In this document: positions 5,890-5,946 of the stretch, piece by piece
Numbering within the stretch: position 1 is the first letter of the stretch
Layout: the number at the start of each line of letters is the position of its first letter
DNA from: JAUHWS01 sp964571805
Lineage (GTDB): Bacteria > Patescibacteriota > Gracilibacteria > UM-FILTER-43-11
DNA: 5,946 bases
Direction: 5' to 3'
Assembly: GCA_964571805.1 (NCBI GenBank)
Contig: CAZNDI010000071.1
Span: 1 to 5,946 of the forward strand
The notes under the pieces: generated by a model
What the model was told of the DNA's origin: nothing
What the model saw: only the letters and a program-made list of their open reading frames with translations
Database searches by the model: none
Program-made: the position numbers and the translations under genes

Positions 5890-5923
5890 ATAAATTACAA
5901 TATGTAGAATTAGCAAATTAATC

Positions 5924-5929
5924 TTTATA
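5924..5929 (-). promoter_or_regulatory. Possible -10 element upstream of the adenosyltransferase gene
   Basis: On the minus strand TATAAA (five of six consensus bases) lies 34 bases before the ATG at 5889. A -35 element at the usual 17-base distance would fall just outside the window, so this cannot be confirmed. The surrounding DNA is very A/T-rich and chance matches are common. Confidence 0.2.
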
Positions 5930-5946
5930 CAAGATGTGGTATATCG

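Overview
This window comes from a bacterial genome of medium GC content using the standard code: UGA ends three of the genes at sensible family ends, with no in-frame UGA inside them. Intergenic DNA carries heptanucleotide tandem arrays and a structured palindromic region. No gene has a clear Shine-Dalgarno sequence. This suggests an uncultivated lineage (a candidate phylum such as a member of the Patescibacteria or Omnitrophota is possible), but nothing here fixes the taxonomy.

Layout, left to right. Positions 2-370 hold the 3' end of an unrecognised, AT-rich plus-strand gene. Positions 371-830 hold no convincing gene. They contain a 7-bp tandem repeat and a region with a 14-bp inverted repeat, an inner hairpin, a T tract and a second hairpin, probably a dispersed non-coding element that may also act as a terminator. 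Everything else is on the minus strand. Reading in the direction of transcription (right to left), there is a CobO/BtuR-type corrinoid adenosyltransferase (5889-5365), then a secreted-domain plus seven-helix membrane protein (5315-3732), then a large cytosolic multidomain protein (3657-1300), then a small orphan protein (1205-831) with its own near-consensus promoter.

The core of interest is the membrane protein plus the large protein. The large protein is a RimK-related ATP-grasp ligase ('alpha-L-glutamate ligase-like'), followed by what looks like a RimK-associated retropepsin-like domain with a changed catalytic loop, followed by a complete DUF1704/QEGLA (MATCAP-like) metallopeptidase domain with an HExxxH motif. 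The membrane protein carries the 7TM domain that is normally fused to an inactive transglutaminase and is normally a neighbour of this ligase family. Here its extracytoplasmic part is a PKD domain plus an unassigned alpha/beta region. I infer a membrane-linked system that attaches an amino acid or peptide tag (ligase) and removes it (peptidase), formally like the tubulin tyrosine ligase and carboxypeptidase pair. Substrate and tag are unknown. The 74-bp gap between the two genes is almost filled by two back-to-back heptamer arrays in opposite orientation, right up to the likely start codon of the ligase gene.
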